A stretch of 64,000 bases of DNA from an uncultured Bacteroidales bacterium (lineage in GTDB: Bacteria > Bacteroidota > Bacteroidia > Bacteroidales > UBA932), in NCBI GenBank assembly GCA_946403855.1, contig CAMJBH010000003.1, forward strand, positions 62,001 to 126,000, read 5' to 3'. Positions 63,742-64,000 of the stretch are shown piece by piece. Made by a program: the position numbers and the translations under genes. The stretch's first letter is position 1. Every line of letters begins with the position of its first letter. The notes below the pieces were generated by a model, which searched no databases, was not told the DNA's origin, and saw nothing but the letters and a program-made list of their open reading frames with translations.

Positions 63742-64000
63742 TTCAGTGCCGAGAAGCGCATCAAAGTCGGCTTCGGAAATCATTTTGCACGTACCGTTGA
63801 TTTCTGCGCCCATCTCTACCTGAATCTTCTTGACATGCAAGTCTCCATGAACGGATGAGGTAGCTTTAAGTGAAAGGACATCGCGCACAAATATCTCGCC
63901 CTCCACTTTTCCCCAAAGGTCAAGGTCAGAGCAAAGGATAGTTCCTTTGATCTCGGCGTTCTCGCCCACAACAACCCGGCCTTCGGAATAAAGCCTGCCC
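63718..64000 (-). CDS. bactofilin, 5'-truncated
   Basis: The frame continues past the window edge; the track start at 63969 is an internal GTG. Visible are about 93 residues with the repeating beta-helix pattern GRLYSEGRVVVGENAEIKG, then GKVEGEIFVRDVLSLKATSSVHGDLHVKKIQVEMGAEING, the core of bactofilins. These polymerise on the inner membrane and act in cell shape or polarity. The C-terminus ends LLGTESAELSEA. It is convergent with the zinc-ribbon gene and overlaps it by 24 bp. Confidence 0.88.
   Translation of the reverse strand, partial: GRLYSEGRVVVGENAEIKGTILCSDLDLWGKVEGEIFVRDVLSLKATSSVHGDLHVKKIQVEMGAEINGTCKMISEADFDALLGTESAELSEA

Noticed and set aside
1-64000. tRNA, rRNA, prophage, transposase or defence genes
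   Set aside because: None seen on either strand by reading; the palindromic elements are the only mobile-like features, and they encode no protein of their own.

Overview
The window looks like a chromosomal segment of a Bacteroidota (Bacteroidales-type) bacterium. The reasons are a SusC/SusD pair with a polysaccharide utilisation locus (PUL), many lipoproteins with fimbrillin-like domains, a Mfa/Fim-type (type V) pilus operon, a bactofilin, split glycine decarboxylase genes, weak Shine-Dalgarno signals, and repeated TAnnTTTG -7 boxes in the gaps. Genus or family cannot be read safely from the sequence. I saw no rRNA, tRNA, CRISPR array, transposase or phage gene.

Layout. (1) 1-5384, minus strand: a queuosine module (precursor transporter, queF) running into a truncated CBM9-like gene. 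The transporter leader may hold a small preQ1-I-like riboswitch. Upstream lie a hotdog thioesterase and a heterodimeric ABC exporter. (2) 5436-8105, plus strand: a nicotinamidase, a 32-bp perfect inverted repeat, and a secreted protein of the UGSC-like family. (3) 8106-39253: a LacI regulator and, divergently, a roughly 30-kb homogalacturonan operon. It encodes surface enzymes (GH28, a CE12-CE8 fusion, GH105, two PL1 lyases), SusC/SusD, a large surface glycan-binding protein, and a complete intracellular route. Galacturonate goes through UxaC, UxaB and UxaA; unsaturated uronate goes through KduI and KduD; both join at KdgK and Eda. An ExuT-type MFS importer is included. Two copies of one 15-bp operator sit over the -33 regions of the two divergent promoters. 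(4) 39276-41359: a 33-bp inverted repeat, an unknown duplicated lipoprotein and a YitT-type membrane protein. (5) 41441-47959: histidine degradation (ftcD, hutU, hutH, hutI). (6) 47922-57524, minus strand: a fimbrillin-like lipoprotein with a microprotein before it, then a long glycine-cleavage/lipoate operon that continues into a phosphoesterase and an SDR dehydrogenase and ends at a strong terminator. (7) 57592-64000: a divergent ureohydrolase-like protein, a type V pilus operon headed by a short SSB gene, a zinc-ribbon protein and a truncated bactofilin.

The less ordinary material is in small features. Three tiny ORFs share a YxxPxxE motif, and each sits directly upstream of a fimbrillin-domain lipoprotein. 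A palindromic element with a 22-bp identical core lies inside both uxaA and hutI and is translated in different frames. Two long perfect hairpins occur in gaps. A CATTCTGAA repeat ends exactly at the start codons of uxaA and eda. A module of about 140 residues occurs three times in two pectin proteins.
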